Source of the DNA: Pseudomonas wuhanensis
Lineage (GTDB): Bacteria; Pseudomonadota; Gammaproteobacteria; Pseudomonadales; Pseudomonadaceae
Reading direction: 5' to 3'
Assembly: GCF_030687395.1 (NCBI RefSeq)
Contig: NZ_CP117430.1
Coordinates: forward strand, 496,001 to 560,000
DNA length: 64,000 nucleotides
Made by a program: the position numbers and the translations under genes. The notes under the pieces are model-generated. The model had not been told where the DNA came from. It saw only the letters and a list, made by a program, of their open reading frames with translations, and ran no database searches. This document shows positions 28,250 to 37,340 of this stretch, one piece after another; within the stretch, counting starts at the first letter, position 1, and each line of letters opens with the position of its first letter.

Positions 28250-29197
28250 TTACTGTGCGAGCTTGGCTTTCACGGCCTCCAGGCCAGGTTTACCGTCAAT
28301 GGTGGTCACGCCAGCCAGCCAGGTATCGAGTACCTGTGGATTCTTTTTCAGCCAGGCCTTGGCGGCCGCGTCAGGCTTCATTTTGTCGTCCAGGACGTTG
28401 CCCATCAGCGTGCTTTCCATGTCGAGGGTGAACACCAGGTTTTTCAGCAACTGACCCACGTTGCTGCATTCCTGTACGTAGCCCTTGCGGGTGTTTGTGT
28501 AGATGGTCGCCTGGCCGAAGTTCGGGCCGAAGAATTCGTCGCCGCCGGTCAGGTACTTCATCTTGAATCGTGTGTTCATCGGGTGTGGCTCCCAGCCCAG
28601 GAACACCACGGCAGTGTTGCGGCGCTGGGCGCGATCGACTTGCGAGAGCATGCCTGCCTCGCTGGACTCGACCACCTTGAAGCCGGCGTCTTTCAAGCCG
28701 AAGGCGTTCTTGTCGATCATGCTCTGGATCAGGCGGTTGCCGTCGTTACCCGGTTCGATGCCATAGATCTTGCCGTCGAGTTCTTTCTTGAACTTGGCGA
28801 TGTCGGCGAAATCTTTCAGACCTTTGTTATACAACTCTTCGGGGACGGCGAGTGTGTATTTTGCGTTTTCCAGATTAGCGCGCACGGTTTCCACGGTGCC
28901 GGCATCGCGGTAGGCCTTGATGTCGTTTTCCATGGTCGGCATCCAGTTACCGAGGAACACGTCCATGTTCTTGCCATCGGCCAGGGACTTGTAGGTCACC
29001 GGCACGGAAATCATCGTGGTCTTGGTCTTGTAGCCCAGGGCATCGAGAACGACGCTGGTGGTGGCGGTGGTGACGGTAATGTCCGTCCAGCCGACATCGG
29101 AGAAGTTTACGGTGCCGCATTGGGCCGGTTCTGCGGCTTGAGCCAGGAACGGCAGACTCAGCATGGCGGCCAACAACAACGACGGGGAACCTTTCAT
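28250..29197 (-). CDS. choX: Periplasmic choline-binding protein ChoX
   Basis: A 315-residue binding protein of the OpuAC/ProX type. The signal peptide is clear (LLLAAMLSLPFLAQA, cleavage before AEPAQC). Conserved pieces include VNFSDVGWTD, FLGNWMPTM, DGKIYGIEPGNDG, ESSEAGML and FLGWEPHPMN, which supply the aromatic box for quaternary ammonium ligands. AAGGAG lies eight bases before the ATG at 29197. First gene of choX-choW-choV. In P. aeruginosa the operon answers to GbdR; that control is inferred here. Confidence 0.95.
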   Translation of the reverse strand: MKGSPSLLLAAMLSLPFLAQAAEPAQCGTVNFSDVGWTDITVTTATTSVVLDALGYKTKTTMISVPVTYKSLADGKNMDVFLGNWMPTMENDIKAYRDAGTVETVRANLENAKYTLAVPEELYNKGLKDFADIAKFKKELDGKIYGIEPGNDGNRLIQSMIDKNAFGLKDAGFKVVESSEAGMLSQVDRAQRRNTAVVFLGWEPHPMNTRFKMKYLTGGDEFFGPNFGQATIYTNTRKGYVQECSNVGQLLKNLVFTLDMESTLMGNVLDDKMKPDAAAKAWLKKNPQVLDTWLAGVTTIDGKPGLEAVKAKLAQ

Positions 29198-29635
29198 AGG
29201 GGCGACTCCTTGGTGTTTTTTTTGGCAGTGTTCCGACTGTGGACCACCGCACTTATCTGTTGCGGTTGGATGGCGTTTTGGAGACAGCTTTACCACGGCG
29301 CCTTGCAATCGAGTCGATACGATCATGTACCAGTGAAAATCTGACGCCTACAGGGTGCGTCGTAACCAGTACAGGGATGGTCGCATCCAGTGTCGGTGAC
29401 GTCGTTTACAGCTTTTTTCAGCCCGATTTGTCCCTCTGAACCGCAAAAAAACGGCGAAAACACTGCGTAAGCGGCCTGCGGCGCTAGCGGGCATGAGTGC
29501 GTCGGTGTGAGACGTTGAACGACATGACAAAAGCCTGATGATGCGGCCATCTCGGCGGATTGCAGCTTCAGCGTAGCAGCTCCGTCACTGGGCGCTTTTG
29601 CGCCTGGAGCAGGCACATCCAGGAGTTCAGCAGTA
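29198..29635. promoter_or_regulatory. choX / sdaB divergent control region
   Basis: These 438 bases have no gene. They must hold the choXWV and sdaB promoters. By comparison with P. aeruginosa a GbdR site is expected, but I cannot place it by eye. Confidence 0.5.
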
Positions 29636-31012
29636 ATGGCTATCAGCGTTTTCGACTTGTTCAAAATCGGCATCGGCCCTTCCAGTTCGCACACCGTGGG
29701 GCCTATGCGCGCCGCGGCGCTGTTCGTGCAAGGTTTGCGCGAGCAGGGGCTTCTGGAGCAGGTGTGTCGCGTCGAAGTCCAGCTGTATGGGTCGCTCTCG
29801 GCCACCGGCATCGGTCACGGCAGCGACAACGCGGTGATCATGGGGTTGATGGGCGAGTGGCCGGACGCGATCGATCCGTCGCAAATCGGCATCCGCATCG
29901 AGGCCCTGCGTGAAACCAACACGCTACTGCTCGACGGTCGCTTGTCGGTCCCGTTCATCTGGGCCCGGGACATGCGCCTGATCGACGAGAACCTGCCGTT
30001 CCATCCCAACGCCATGACCCTGGTTGCCGAAGGCGATCACGGCGAGCTGCATCGCGACACCTACTATTCCATCGGCGGCGGTTTTGTCGTCGATGAAGCA
30101 CAGGCTTCCAGCGGCGTGGTGGATCTGGATCGCACCGTGCTGCCTTACGACTTCTCCAGTGCCGTCGAATTGCTCAGTCTGTGCAAGAAGCACAACCTGC
30201 GCGTGGCCGAATTGATGATGGCTAACGAGAAGGTCTGGCGCAGCGAAGAAGAAATTCGCGCCGGCCTGATGAAACTCTGGCGCGCGATGCAAGATTGCGT
30301 AGAACAAGGCCTCAAGCACGAAGGCATCCTGCCCGGTGGCCTGAACGTGCGTCGTCGCGCGGCCAAATTGCACCGCAGCCTGCAAGAACTGAACAAGCCC
30401 AACGTGATCGGCTCGACCCTGAGCGCCATGGAGTGGGTGAACCTGTTCGCCTTGGCGGTCAACGAAGAAAACGCTGCCGGCGGGCGCATGGTTACGGCAC
30501 CGACCAACGGCGCGGCGGGGATCATTCCGGCGGTACTGCACTACTTCATGAAGTTCAGCGAGGCGGTGACCGACGCCAATGTGGTTGATTACTTCCTCAG
30601 TGCCGCGGCGGTAGGGATTCTGTGCAAGAAGAACGCCTCGATCTCCGGTGCTGAAGTCGGTTGCCAGGGTGAAGTCGGTTCGGCCTGCGCCATGGCGGCG
30701 GCCGGGTTGGCGGAGATTCTCGGGGCCACGCCGGAGCAGCTGTGTAACGCGGCGGAAATCGGCCTGGAACACAACCTCGGCCTGACCTGCGATCCCGTGG
30801 GCGGACTGGTGCAAGTGCCGTGCATCGAGCGCAATGCGATTGCCGCGGTGAAAGCGATTAACGCGGCGCAGATGGCTCTGCGGGGCGACGGTCAGCACTT
30901 TATCTCGCTGGACCGGGTGATCCGCACCATGCGTGATACCGGTGCCGACATGCACGACAAATATAAAGAGACATCGCGGGGTGGGTTGGCGGTTAGCGCG
31001 GTTGAGTGTTGA
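29636..31012 (+). CDS. sdaB: L-serine ammonia-lyase SdaB
   Basis: A 458-residue iron-sulfur L-serine dehydratase that makes pyruvate and ammonia from serine, the exit of the glycine betaine route. The substrate domain starts [20 protein letters not shown]; the catalytic domain has [17 protein letters not shown] and the cluster Cys in [19 protein letters not shown] and [20 protein letters not shown] lies eight bases upstream of the ATG. It sits between choX and gbdR as in P. aeruginosa, where it is induced by glycine betaine metabolism. Confidence 0.95.
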   Translation: MAISVFDLFKIGIGPSSSHTVGPMRAAALFVQGLREQGLLEQVCRVEVQLYGSLSATGIGHGSDNAVIMGLMGEWPDAIDPSQIGIRIEALRETNTLLLDGRLSVPFIWARDMRLIDENLPFHPNAMTLVAEGDHGELHRDTYYSIGGGFVVDEAQASSGVVDLDRTVLPYDFSSAVELLSLCKKHNLRVAELMMANEKVWRSEEEIRAGLMKLWRAMQDCVEQGLKHEGILPGGLNVRRRAAKLHRSLQELNKPNVIGSTLSAMEWVNLFALAVNEENAAGGRMVTAPTNGAAGIIPAVLHYFMKFSEAVTDANVVDYFLSAAAVGILCKKNASISGAEVGCQGEVGSACAMAAAGLAEILGATPEQLCNAAEIGLEHNLGLTCDPVGGLVQVPCIERNAIAAVKAINAAQMALRGDGQHFISLDRVIRTMRDTGADMHDKYKETSRGGLAVSAVEC

Positions 31013-31552
31013 GACCGGGTTGACCCCATCGCGGGCAAGCCCGCTCCCACAAGGATTTGTGGTGCGTATTAGTTCTTCATCACACAACAAATCCTGTGGG
31101 AGCGGGCTTGCCCGCGATAGCGACAGATCAGTCAAAACTGCGCACCAAGTGAACACCCGCACCAAAATGCGCCACGTTTTGGCGCGTCGCTTACAGATAA
31201 GCCATTTCAACCAGATCCAGGATCCAAACCAGCCCTGACCGTCCGTCACCTGTGCTTGCGGTGACACTCTCTCCAGGCCCGCCGCAGCCCCGTTCCCACA
31301 AGTGCTACCGATTTGCTCACACGCAACGGGGTAGCGGGTTTGCGGCCTCTAATGGCACTTATGACCTCTTATCTCTGCGCGCCATATCTAGACGCATCGC
31401 GACGTCGTTTTCAGGAGTTATTGAACGTGTATTCAATTTTAGGCATGGCATTTGCTCTGTCATTACAAAGCCCGTCTCCCACGCGAGAACGATGGCAATA
31501 AAAAGAGCCTCCGCCTGAGGCCATCACCCGCTTTGTGTGAGGAGATACCGCG
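31013..31552. promoter_or_regulatory. sdaB-gbdR spacer with REPIN and gbdR promoter
   Basis: There are 540 bases without a gene. 31028-31118 is a REPIN; 31119-31552 is the long upstream region of gbdR, comparatively AT-rich around 31370-31450. No operator could be assigned. Confidence 0.55.
31028..31118. repeat. REPIN, GGAGCGGGCTTGCCCGC type
   Basis: Inverted REP pair just after the sdaB stop codon. Confidence 0.93.
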
Positions 31553-32656
31553 ATGACGACGTTCAACTCCGGGGCCCAACCCCAGAACCGTGCGCCTCAA
31601 TCCATCGGCTTTTTGCTGCTGGACAATTTCACGCTTATTTCTCTGGCCTCCGCAGTAGAACCTCTGCGCATGGCCAACCAATTGTCCGGCCGCGAGCTGT
31701 ATCGCTGGACCACACTCACCGTCGATGGCGGTCAGGTCTGGGCCAGTGACGGTCTGCAGATCACTCCCGACGCCTCCATGCACAAAGCGCCTCCCCTGGA
31801 CACCATCATCGTCTGCGGCGGTATTGGCATTCAGCGCACCGTGACCCGCGAGCACGTGTCGTGGCTGCAAAGCCAGGCGCGTCAGTCCCGTCGCCTCGGC
31901 GCAGTCTGCACCGGCAGCTGGGCCCTGGCGTGCGCCGGTCTGCTGGACGGTTTCGATTGCAGCGTGCACTGGGAATGCCTGGCGTCGATGCAGGAAGCTT
32001 TCCCGCGGGTGGCCATGAGCACCCGGCTGTTCACCCTCGACCGTAACCGTTTCACCAGCTCCGGCGGCACCGCGCCGCTGGACATGATGCTGCACCTGAT
32101 CAGCCGCGATCACGGTCGTGAACTGTCGGCCGCGATTTCGGAGATGTTCGTCTACGAGCGCATCCGCAACGAGCAGGATCACCAGCGCGTGCCGCTCAAG
32201 CACATGCTCGGCACCAACCAGCCGAAACTGCAGGAAATCGTGGCGCTGATGGAAGCCAACCTCGAAGAGCCGATCGACCTCGACGAACTGGCGGTGTACG
32301 TCGCTGTTTCGCGTCGTCAGCTGGAGCGGCTGTTCCAGAAATACCTGCACTGCTCGCCGTCGCGTTACTACCTGAAACTGCGCCTGATCCGTGCTCGGCA
32401 ATTGCTCAAGCAAACGCCGATGTCGATCATCGAAGTGGCGTCGGTATGTGGTTTCGTGTCTACGCCACACTTCTCCAAGTGCTACCGCGAATACTTCGGC
32501 ATTCCGCCACGCGACGAGCGCGTGGGTTCCAACACCACACAGCAAGTGGCGATGATGCCGCTGCCGCAAGCCTTGGTGCTGTCGCCATTGTCCGGGCCGC
32601 TGTCGGCGTTGAGTCAGGCGCGCAACGAATCGACGTTTGCCAGCGTAAGGCTCTAA
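31553..32656 (+). CDS. gbdR: AraC/GlxA-type activator GbdR
   Basis: A 367-residue regulator. Residues about 18-190 form a DJ-1/PfpI-like sensory domain (SIGFLLLDNFTLISLASAVEP, GAVCTGSWALACAGLLDG, given as landmarks), and about 230-330 an AraC helix-turn-helix domain (VSRRQLERLFQKYL, IIEVASVCGFVSTPHFSKCY). Gene order sdaB-gbdR and similarity identify GbdR, which in P. aeruginosa senses glycine betaine and dimethylglycine and activates gbcAB, dgc, cho and sdaB genes. GAGGAG lies eight bases before the ATG. Confidence 0.93.
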   Translation: MTTFNSGAQPQNRAPQSIGFLLLDNFTLISLASAVEPLRMANQLSGRELYRWTTLTVDGGQVWASDGLQITPDASMHKAPPLDTIIVCGGIGIQRTVTREHVSWLQSQARQSRRLGAVCTGSWALACAGLLDGFDCSVHWECLASMQEAFPRVAMSTRLFTLDRNRFTSSGGTAPLDMMLHLISRDHGRELSAAISEMFVYERIRNEQDHQRVPLKHMLGTNQPKLQEIVALMEANLEEPIDLDELAVYVAVSRRQLERLFQKYLHCSPSRYYLKLRLIRARQLLKQTPMSIIEVASVCGFVSTPHFSKCYREYFGIPPRDERVGSNTTQQVAMMPLPQALVLSPLSGPLSALSQARNESTFASVRL

Positions 32657-32670
32657 ACCGAGGCGCCTTC

Positions 32671-32762
32671 ATCGCGGGCAAGCCCGCTCCCACAGATTCT
32701 GTGTCGATGCGTTAATTGTGTATACGACGCAAATCACTGTGGGAGCGGGCTTGCCCGCGATT
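32671..32762. repeat. REPIN, GGAGCGGGCTTGCCCGC type
   Basis: Inverted REP pair between the convergent gbdR gene and the 87-residue gene. Confidence 0.93.
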
Positions 32763-32769
32763 GGGTCTA

Positions 32770-33033
32770 TCAGGCGCTACGGCTTTGCTGATACTCCGCC
32801 AACGCGGGCAGCAATTGCTTGTCGATCGCCTGGCGCACGGCTGGCAGGATGGTCGCGCTGCTGGTGTACATCTGCTTGACCATGGTCCGCAGCGTCATCG
32901 CCCGCTCATCGTTCAAGCCTCGCACCGCACACTCGCAAGCCTGTTCGGCTGTAGAGCCGCTCGGCACTTGAAAACCCAACGATTTCAGCTGGCCCAACAG
33001 GTCTTCCTGGTCAATCAAATCGGCGTGCATCAT
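32770..33033 (-). CDS. Conserved hypothetical protein, 87 residues
   Basis: I do not recognise a named domain. The protein is helical and soluble, with LIDQEDLLGQLKSLGFQVPSG at the start, a CECAVRGLNDERAMTLRTMV middle and a basic-acidic C-terminal helix. AAGGA lies seven bases upstream of the ATG at 33033, so translation is well supported. It is convergent with gbdR and is not in the carnitine operon proper. Function unknown. Confidence 0.7.
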   Translation of the reverse strand: MMHADLIDQEDLLGQLKSLGFQVPSGSTAEQACECAVRGLNDERAMTLRTMVKQMYTSSATILPAVRQAIDKQLLPALAEYQQSRSA

Positions 33034-33249
33034 GACGCAATCCTTCTTCAGGGAACGGTGTCGTGGCTCGATTCTGGTAGGGGCTGTGGATGGCGGCAAG
33101 GACGATTTGTCGCAATGGCCGCAATACCTATGAACAGGTCGCTTTCGGCTAACTTGCCAATGATGGGAGTGGGCACACTGGACTCAGCTGGCTTCACGAA
33201 GGTTTGGTCACCCTCGCGCAACAGCTCCTCAACAGTACCCTCCTCAGCT

Positions 33250-33283
33250 CCGATCTTGTCACGGCTTGATCGGGGTTTTTTTT
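33250..33283 (+). terminator. Rho-independent terminator, orphan
   Basis: The stem CCGATC / GATCGG (33250-33255 / 33268-33273) is followed by GG and eight T. No plus-strand coding gene precedes it. Confidence 0.65.
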
Positions 33284-33323
33284 GCCTGTGAATCCAGAAG
33301 TTTAATGTTGCCTGTGCAGACGC

Positions 33324-33414
33324 CATCGCGGGCAAGCCACGCTCCCACAGGTTTGGCGCCGTTCGCCAAATCTACGGTAACCCCGTTTCTGTGGGAGCGT
33401 GGCTTGCCCACGAT
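33324..33414. repeat. REPIN, GCGTGGCTTGCC variant
   Basis: Inverted units GCAAGCCACGCTCCCAC and complement, a variant of the main type (CGTGG for CGGG), just beyond the gamma-butyrobetaine hydroxylase stop. Confidence 0.9.
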
Positions 33415-33429
33415 GAACGATGACGCGGT

Positions 33430-34593
33430 CTAGCGTTGCAACACCAAAATGCGCGACAGCAATTCATCCCGGTCGACATAGCAACCCTGGAAATGCCGCG
33501 CACCGGTGGCGGGGTCGAAGGCGTTGCGGGCGTGGAGGGTGCGGCGGTTGTCGAAGCACCACAGCTCGCCGGGATTGAGCCTTTGCATCAGCCTGAACCG
33601 CCCCTCGCGGGTCATCGCAATGAAGCGTCGGTAAGCGCGATACAGCCTGGGCATTTGCTCGACCGAAGCATCGAACGGTCCACGCAGAAAATTCGCCATG
33701 CGGATTTCCGACACCTGCCCGAAAGAGTCCAGGGCGATGATCGGCGCCAGACAACGGTAGTCGCTATGACGGTCCTTGTTGCGGAACTCCACGGGGATTT
33801 CACACAAGGCTTGAAACGCCTCTGGATCTTCCTGACGCAAAGCTTGGGCGATGGCAAAACCGTCGACGAAAATACTCTCGCCGCCGTCGGCGTCATTCAC
33901 CAGGCAATGCAGAAATTGCAGCCCCGGTTGCAACTCCCGGGTCGGCAAATCGCTGTGCAGTGGCAGGTTGAAGGCGGTGTAGGCATTGCTGTCGGCATCG
34001 GCCTTGGATTGCACGTTGAACAGCACGCCGAAATTGCTCTCGCGGATGAACGAAATCCGCTGGGCGATCAGCTTCAGCGAGCCTGGCTCGGTGGGTACTC
34101 CGCGCACTTGAGTCAGGCCGATATCGCGCACGGCCAGCAGCCATTGCAACAAGGCGTCGTTGTTCTCCATCAGGGCCTGGTATTCGAACACTGGCAGCTG
34201 CAAATCGCTGTGCCAAAGCCTGGCTTTCGGTTTTCCGGCCTGGCGTTCGGCGCGGGATTCATCGTCATAGGCATGGGCCCGCAGCCAGCCCGGATCGAAG
34301 CGGCTGAGGTGGCCATCCTGCCAATCGACGCACAGGCAGCCTTCGGCATCGACCGTGGCGTTTTCAGGCATCAGGTGCTCTGCGACATCGACGATTTCCA
34401 GCACTTGCTCGCGGGTCACCGTGTAGACGCACTGCGGGCACGGGCAGTTGTCCCGTAGCCATTGATGATGAAAAGGGCTGATCCGATCGTCCGCCCATGT
34501 CACTTGAATGCGGTCCGCCAGGGTATGCACGGCGGTCAACGCGCTGATCAACGGGTAGGTGCGGAAGTCGGCAAAAGCTGCGGCGGTGTTCAT
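33430..34593 (-). CDS. Gamma-butyrobetaine hydroxylase-like dioxygenase
   Basis: A 387-residue Fe(II)/2-oxoglutarate dioxygenase of the BBOX1/TauD-TfdA class, predicted to hydroxylate gamma-butyrobetaine to L-carnitine. The N-terminal domain carries the Cys cluster WLRDNCPCPQC that binds zinc in this family (about 46-56). The iron ligands are the H-x-D in LPLHSDLPTRE (about 212-214) and the distal His in RRTLHARNAFD (about 353). It begins 13 bases after cdhB and ends the carnitine operon. In P. aeruginosa the cdh cluster, as I recall it, has no such gene, so this would let gamma-butyrobetaine enter the pathway. Confidence 0.88.
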   Translation of the reverse strand: MNTAAAFADFRTYPLISALTAVHTLADRIQVTWADDRISPFHHQWLRDNCPCPQCVYTVTREQVLEIVDVAEHLMPENATVDAEGCLCVDWQDGHLSRFDPGWLRAHAYDDESRAERQAGKPKARLWHSDLQLPVFEYQALMENNDALLQWLLAVRDIGLTQVRGVPTEPGSLKLIAQRISFIRESNFGVLFNVQSKADADSNAYTAFNLPLHSDLPTRELQPGLQFLHCLVNDADGGESIFVDGFAIAQALRQEDPEAFQALCEIPVEFRNKDRHSDYRCLAPIIALDSFGQVSEIRMANFLRGPFDASVEQMPRLYRAYRRFIAMTREGRFRLMQRLNPGELWCFDNRRTLHARNAFDPATGARHFQGCYVDRDELLSRILVLQR

Positions 34594-34606
34594 GGCGAGC
34601 TCCTTG

Positions 34607-35083
34607 TTATTTTTCGGGCGGTAAAGCGATCACTCGGCCGATCCAGGCGGGGGCGGGCAGGTCGGCTTGCTCGGTCACAATGGCCTGCAGCTTGCTCAAG
34701 GTTTCTTCGCTGAACGGTGCGGATCGCGGTCCCGCGAGGTCGACGTGCAGCAGCATTTGTTCATTGCCCGCCAGCTCCTTGTCACCACCTACCAGATGCA
34801 GGCTGTGGTAGAGGTGCAGGCGCTTGCGGTCATGGCCGATGATCCGGGTGTGCACTTCGACCTCGGCATCGAGCTTCACTTCATGCAGGTAATTGAGGTG
34901 CAGTTCGAGGGTGAACAACGAGTTGCCGCTGGCTTCGCGGTTGTTGCTGTCCATGCCCAGCCGATCCATCAGCGCGTCGGTGGCGTAGCTGAAAATCAGC
35001 AGATAGAAGGCATCGCGCAAGTGGCCGTTGTAGTCGACCCAATCGGGGATGATTCTGGTTTGGTAGGTGGTGAGGGTGGGCAT
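34607..35083 (-). CDS. cdhB: Betainyl-CoA thioesterase CdhB
   Basis: A 158-residue hotdog-fold thioesterase. The N-terminus PDWVDYNGHLRDAFYLLIFS holds the active-site Asp-Tyr-Asn-Gly-His typical of 4-hydroxybenzoyl-CoA-type thioesterases. It should hydrolyse glycine betainyl-CoA formed by CdhC to free glycine betaine. It follows cdhA in the operon after a REPIN. Confidence 0.9.
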   Translation of the reverse strand: MPTLTTYQTRIIPDWVDYNGHLRDAFYLLIFSYATDALMDRLGMDSNNREASGNSLFTLELHLNYLHEVKLDAEVEVHTRIIGHDRKRLHLYHSLHLVGGDKELAGNEQMLLHVDLAGPRSAPFSEETLSKLQAIVTEQADLPAPAWIGRVIALPPEK

Positions 35084-35120
35084 GATGAGTGATCCAAAAT
35101 GTGTGGTGACCGGGCTGGCG

Positions 35121-35214
35121 CTATCGCGGGCAAGCCCGCTCCCACAGTAATTTGAGGTGTATATGCAATCTATGCCACTCAGTAGATCCCTGTGGGAGCG
35201 GGCTTGCCCGCGAT
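35121..35214. repeat. REPIN inside the carnitine operon
   Basis: Inverted REP pair in the 162-base cdhA-cdhB gap. Confidence 0.93.
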
Positions 35215-35245
35215 GGGGCCAGACCTGCTGGCCCCTATATTTGGG

Positions 35246-36211
35246 TTATTCGCTAAACGCCATCCCATGCTTTTCTTTGGTGGTTTTCACCGCCTCCAGC
35301 ACCGCCAACAAACAATCATCACGATAGCGCTCCAGCGCCGAGATGCTGTGCTTGCCCAGTTGCTCGCTGGTGCCATCCACCACGTCATCGATCAATTTGT
35401 CGGTCAGCTCCGGTGCCGGCAGATACGTCCAGGGCAGCTGCAACGCCGGCCCGAATTGCGCCATGAAGTGCCGCATGCCAGCGTCGCCGCCCGCCAGGGT
35501 GTAAGTCAGGAAGGTGCCCATGAATGACCAGCGCAGGCCCGCGCCAAATCGAATCGCATCATCAATTTCGCCAGTGGTTGCCACACCGTCGTTGACCAGA
35601 TGCAACGCCTCACGCCACAACGCTTCGAGCAAACGGTCGGCGATAAACCCCGGCACTTCCTTGCGCACATGCAGCGGGCGCATACCCAAGGATTCATAGA
35701 TTTTCATTGCCGCTTGCACCGCTTCCGGCGCCGTGTTCTTGCCGCCGACCACTTCCACCAATGGCAGCAGGTAAACCGGGTTGAACGGATGCCCGACCAC
35801 GCAGCGTTCCGGGTGCGTCGAGCTCTCGTAGAACTCGCTCGGCAACAGCCCCGAGGTGCTGGAACCGATCAAGGCATTGGGCTTGGCTGCCGCGCTGATT
35901 TTGCTGTGCAGTTCCAGTTTCAGGTCCAGTCGTTCTGGGGCGCTTTCCTGAATGAAATCCGCATCACGAACGCATTCTTCGATGGTGGCGACAAAGCGCA
36001 GACGATCCTGAGACGCGCCGGGCGCCAGACCTTGTTTTTCCAGTGCACCCCAGGCATTGGCGACGCGTTTGCGCAGCGCCGCTTCGGCACCGGGCGCCGG
36101 GTCCCAGGCCACCACGTCGAGGCCGTGGGCGAGGGCACGAGATACCCAGCCGCTGCCGATGACACCGCTGCCCAGCGCGGCGAAGGTTTTGATATCAGTG
36201 ATAAAGCTCAT
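35246..36211 (-). CDS. cdhA: L-carnitine dehydrogenase CdhA
   Basis: A 321-residue NAD-dependent 3-hydroxyacyl-type dehydrogenase converting L-carnitine to 3-dehydrocarnitine. The N-terminal Rossmann motif is [39 protein letters not shown] and [20 protein letters not shown] mark the 3-hydroxyacyl-CoA-dehydrogenase-like C-terminal part. It lies between cdhC and cdhB, with REPINs on both sides. Confidence 0.94.
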   Translation of the reverse strand: MSFITDIKTFAALGSGVIGSGWVSRALAHGLDVVAWDPAPGAEAALRKRVANAWGALEKQGLAPGASQDRLRFVATIEECVRDADFIQESAPERLDLKLELHSKISAAAKPNALIGSSTSGLLPSEFYESSTHPERCVVGHPFNPVYLLPLVEVVGGKNTAPEAVQAAMKIYESLGMRPLHVRKEVPGFIADRLLEALWREALHLVNDGVATTGEIDDAIRFGAGLRWSFMGTFLTYTLAGGDAGMRHFMAQFGPALQLPWTYLPAPELTDKLIDDVVDGTSEQLGKHSISALERYRDDCLLAVLEAVKTTKEKHGMAFSE

Positions 36212-36239
36212 GGCGACGTCCTAAAAGAATTCGATGATC

Positions 36240-36336
36240 CCTGTGGGAGCTGGCTTGCCTGCGATGACGTCAGTACTTCCAATGCATCTTCTGCGGCTGG
36301 TATACCGTCATCGCGGGCAAGCCCGCTCCCACAGGG
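36240..36336. repeat. REPIN inside the carnitine operon
   Basis: Inverted pair with one diverged arm (GGAGCTGGCTTGCCTGCG) in the cdhC-cdhA gap. Confidence 0.9.
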
Positions 36337-36353
36337 TTAGGTGTAGGTTCTGG

Positions 36354-37241
36354 TCAGCCGCGCTGGGTCAGGCCCATTTTCTTGCGGCCTTCAGCCGGAG
36401 TCAGAACGCGGGCGCCGAGGCGGCTGAGGATTTCCGAGGCGCGTTCGACCAGTTGGCCGTTGGTCGCCAAAACGCCCTTGTCCAGCCATAGGTTGTCTTC
36501 CAAACCGACCCGCACGTTGCCGCCGAGCAGCACCGCTTGCGCCGCCATTGGCATTTGCATGCGACCGATGCCGAACCCGGCCCAGACCGCATCGGCCGGC
36601 AGGTTGTCGACCATGGCTTTCATGGTGGTGGTGTCGGCCGGCGCGCCCCACGGGATGCCCAGGCACAACTGGAACAACGGGTTGTCCAGCAAGCCTTCCT
36701 TGATCATCTGCTTGGCGAACCACAGGTGGCCGGTGTCGAAGATTTCCAGCTCGGCCTTCACGCCCAGCTCTTGAATGCGTTTGGCGCCAGCACGCAGTTG
36801 CGCCGGGGTGGACACGTAAATGGTGTCGCCGTCGCCGAAGTTCAGGGTGCCGCAATCCAGGGTGCAGATTTCCGGCAGCAGTTCTTCGACGTGGGCCAGA
36901 CGGGTCAGCGGGCCGACCAGGTCGGTGTTCGGGCCGAACTCCATCGGGTTCTCGCCCGCGCCGATTTCCAGGTCGCCGCCCATACCGGCCGTGAGGTTGA
37001 CGATGATGTCGACGTCCGCCTCGCGGATGCGCTCCATCACTTCGCGGTACAGCGCCACGTCACGGCTGAACTTGCCGGTTTGCGGGTCGCGAACGTGGCA
37101 GTGGACCACGGTGGCGCCAGCCTTGGCGGCTTCCACGGCGGCCGCGGCGATTTGTTTCGGGGTGACCGGCACGTGTGGGCTTCTGGCGGTCGTGTCGCCA
37201 GCACCGGTGAGTGCGCAGGTGATGATGACGTCGTGGTTCAT
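36354..37241 (-). CDS. cdhC: Dehydrocarnitine cleavage enzyme CdhC (BKACE)
   Basis: A 295-residue beta-keto acid cleavage enzyme. The zinc-site His pair is in [13 protein letters not shown] (about 46-48), and [23 protein letters not shown] and [14 protein letters not shown] are family elements. It should combine 3-dehydrocarnitine with acetyl-CoA to give betainyl-CoA and acetoacetate. The start at 37241 has AAGGAA seven bases upstream. Second gene of caiX-cdhC-cdhA-cdhB; a hairpin precedes it. Confidence 0.94.
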   Translation of the reverse strand: MNHDVIITCALTGAGDTTARSPHVPVTPKQIAAAAVEAAKAGATVVHCHVRDPQTGKFSRDVALYREVMERIREADVDIIVNLTAGMGGDLEIGAGENPMEFGPNTDLVGPLTRLAHVEELLPEICTLDCGTLNFGDGDTIYVSTPAQLRAGAKRIQELGVKAELEIFDTGHLWFAKQMIKEGLLDNPLFQLCLGIPWGAPADTTTMKAMVDNLPADAVWAGFGIGRMQMPMAAQAVLLGGNVRVGLEDNLWLDKGVLATNGQLVERASEILSRLGARVLTPAEGRKKMGLTQRG

Positions 37242-37296
37242 GAGGCAATTCCTTACAGGCGTGATTTTAGGTGTGGCTTCGGACGTGACGATTCCG

Positions 37297-37321
37297 TTCG
37301 CAGCCCGCATCGGGCTGCGAA
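37297..37321 (-). promoter_or_regulatory. Intercistronic hairpin caiX-cdhC
   Basis: TTCGCAGCCCG (37297-37307) and its exact complement (37311-37321) enclose a three-base loop, 20 bases after the caiX stop and with no T tail. Its position mirrors the choX-choW hairpin. Confidence 0.7.
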
Positions 37322-37340
37322 TCGGTGGTTCATTTCAGGT

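Larger units (their letters stand above)
33034..33429. other. Intergenic stretch with terminator and REPIN
   Basis: No gene I can support. A plus-strand terminator (33250-33283) with no plus-strand gene before it hints at a small transcript or a gene remnant in about 33100-33250. 33324-33414 is a REPIN. Confidence 0.5.

Noticed and set aside
33048..33335. A 95-codon minus-strand frame upstream of the 87-residue gene
   Set aside because: It overlaps that gene's start, spans a terminator and reads into a REPIN edge; no ribosome-binding site is visible.
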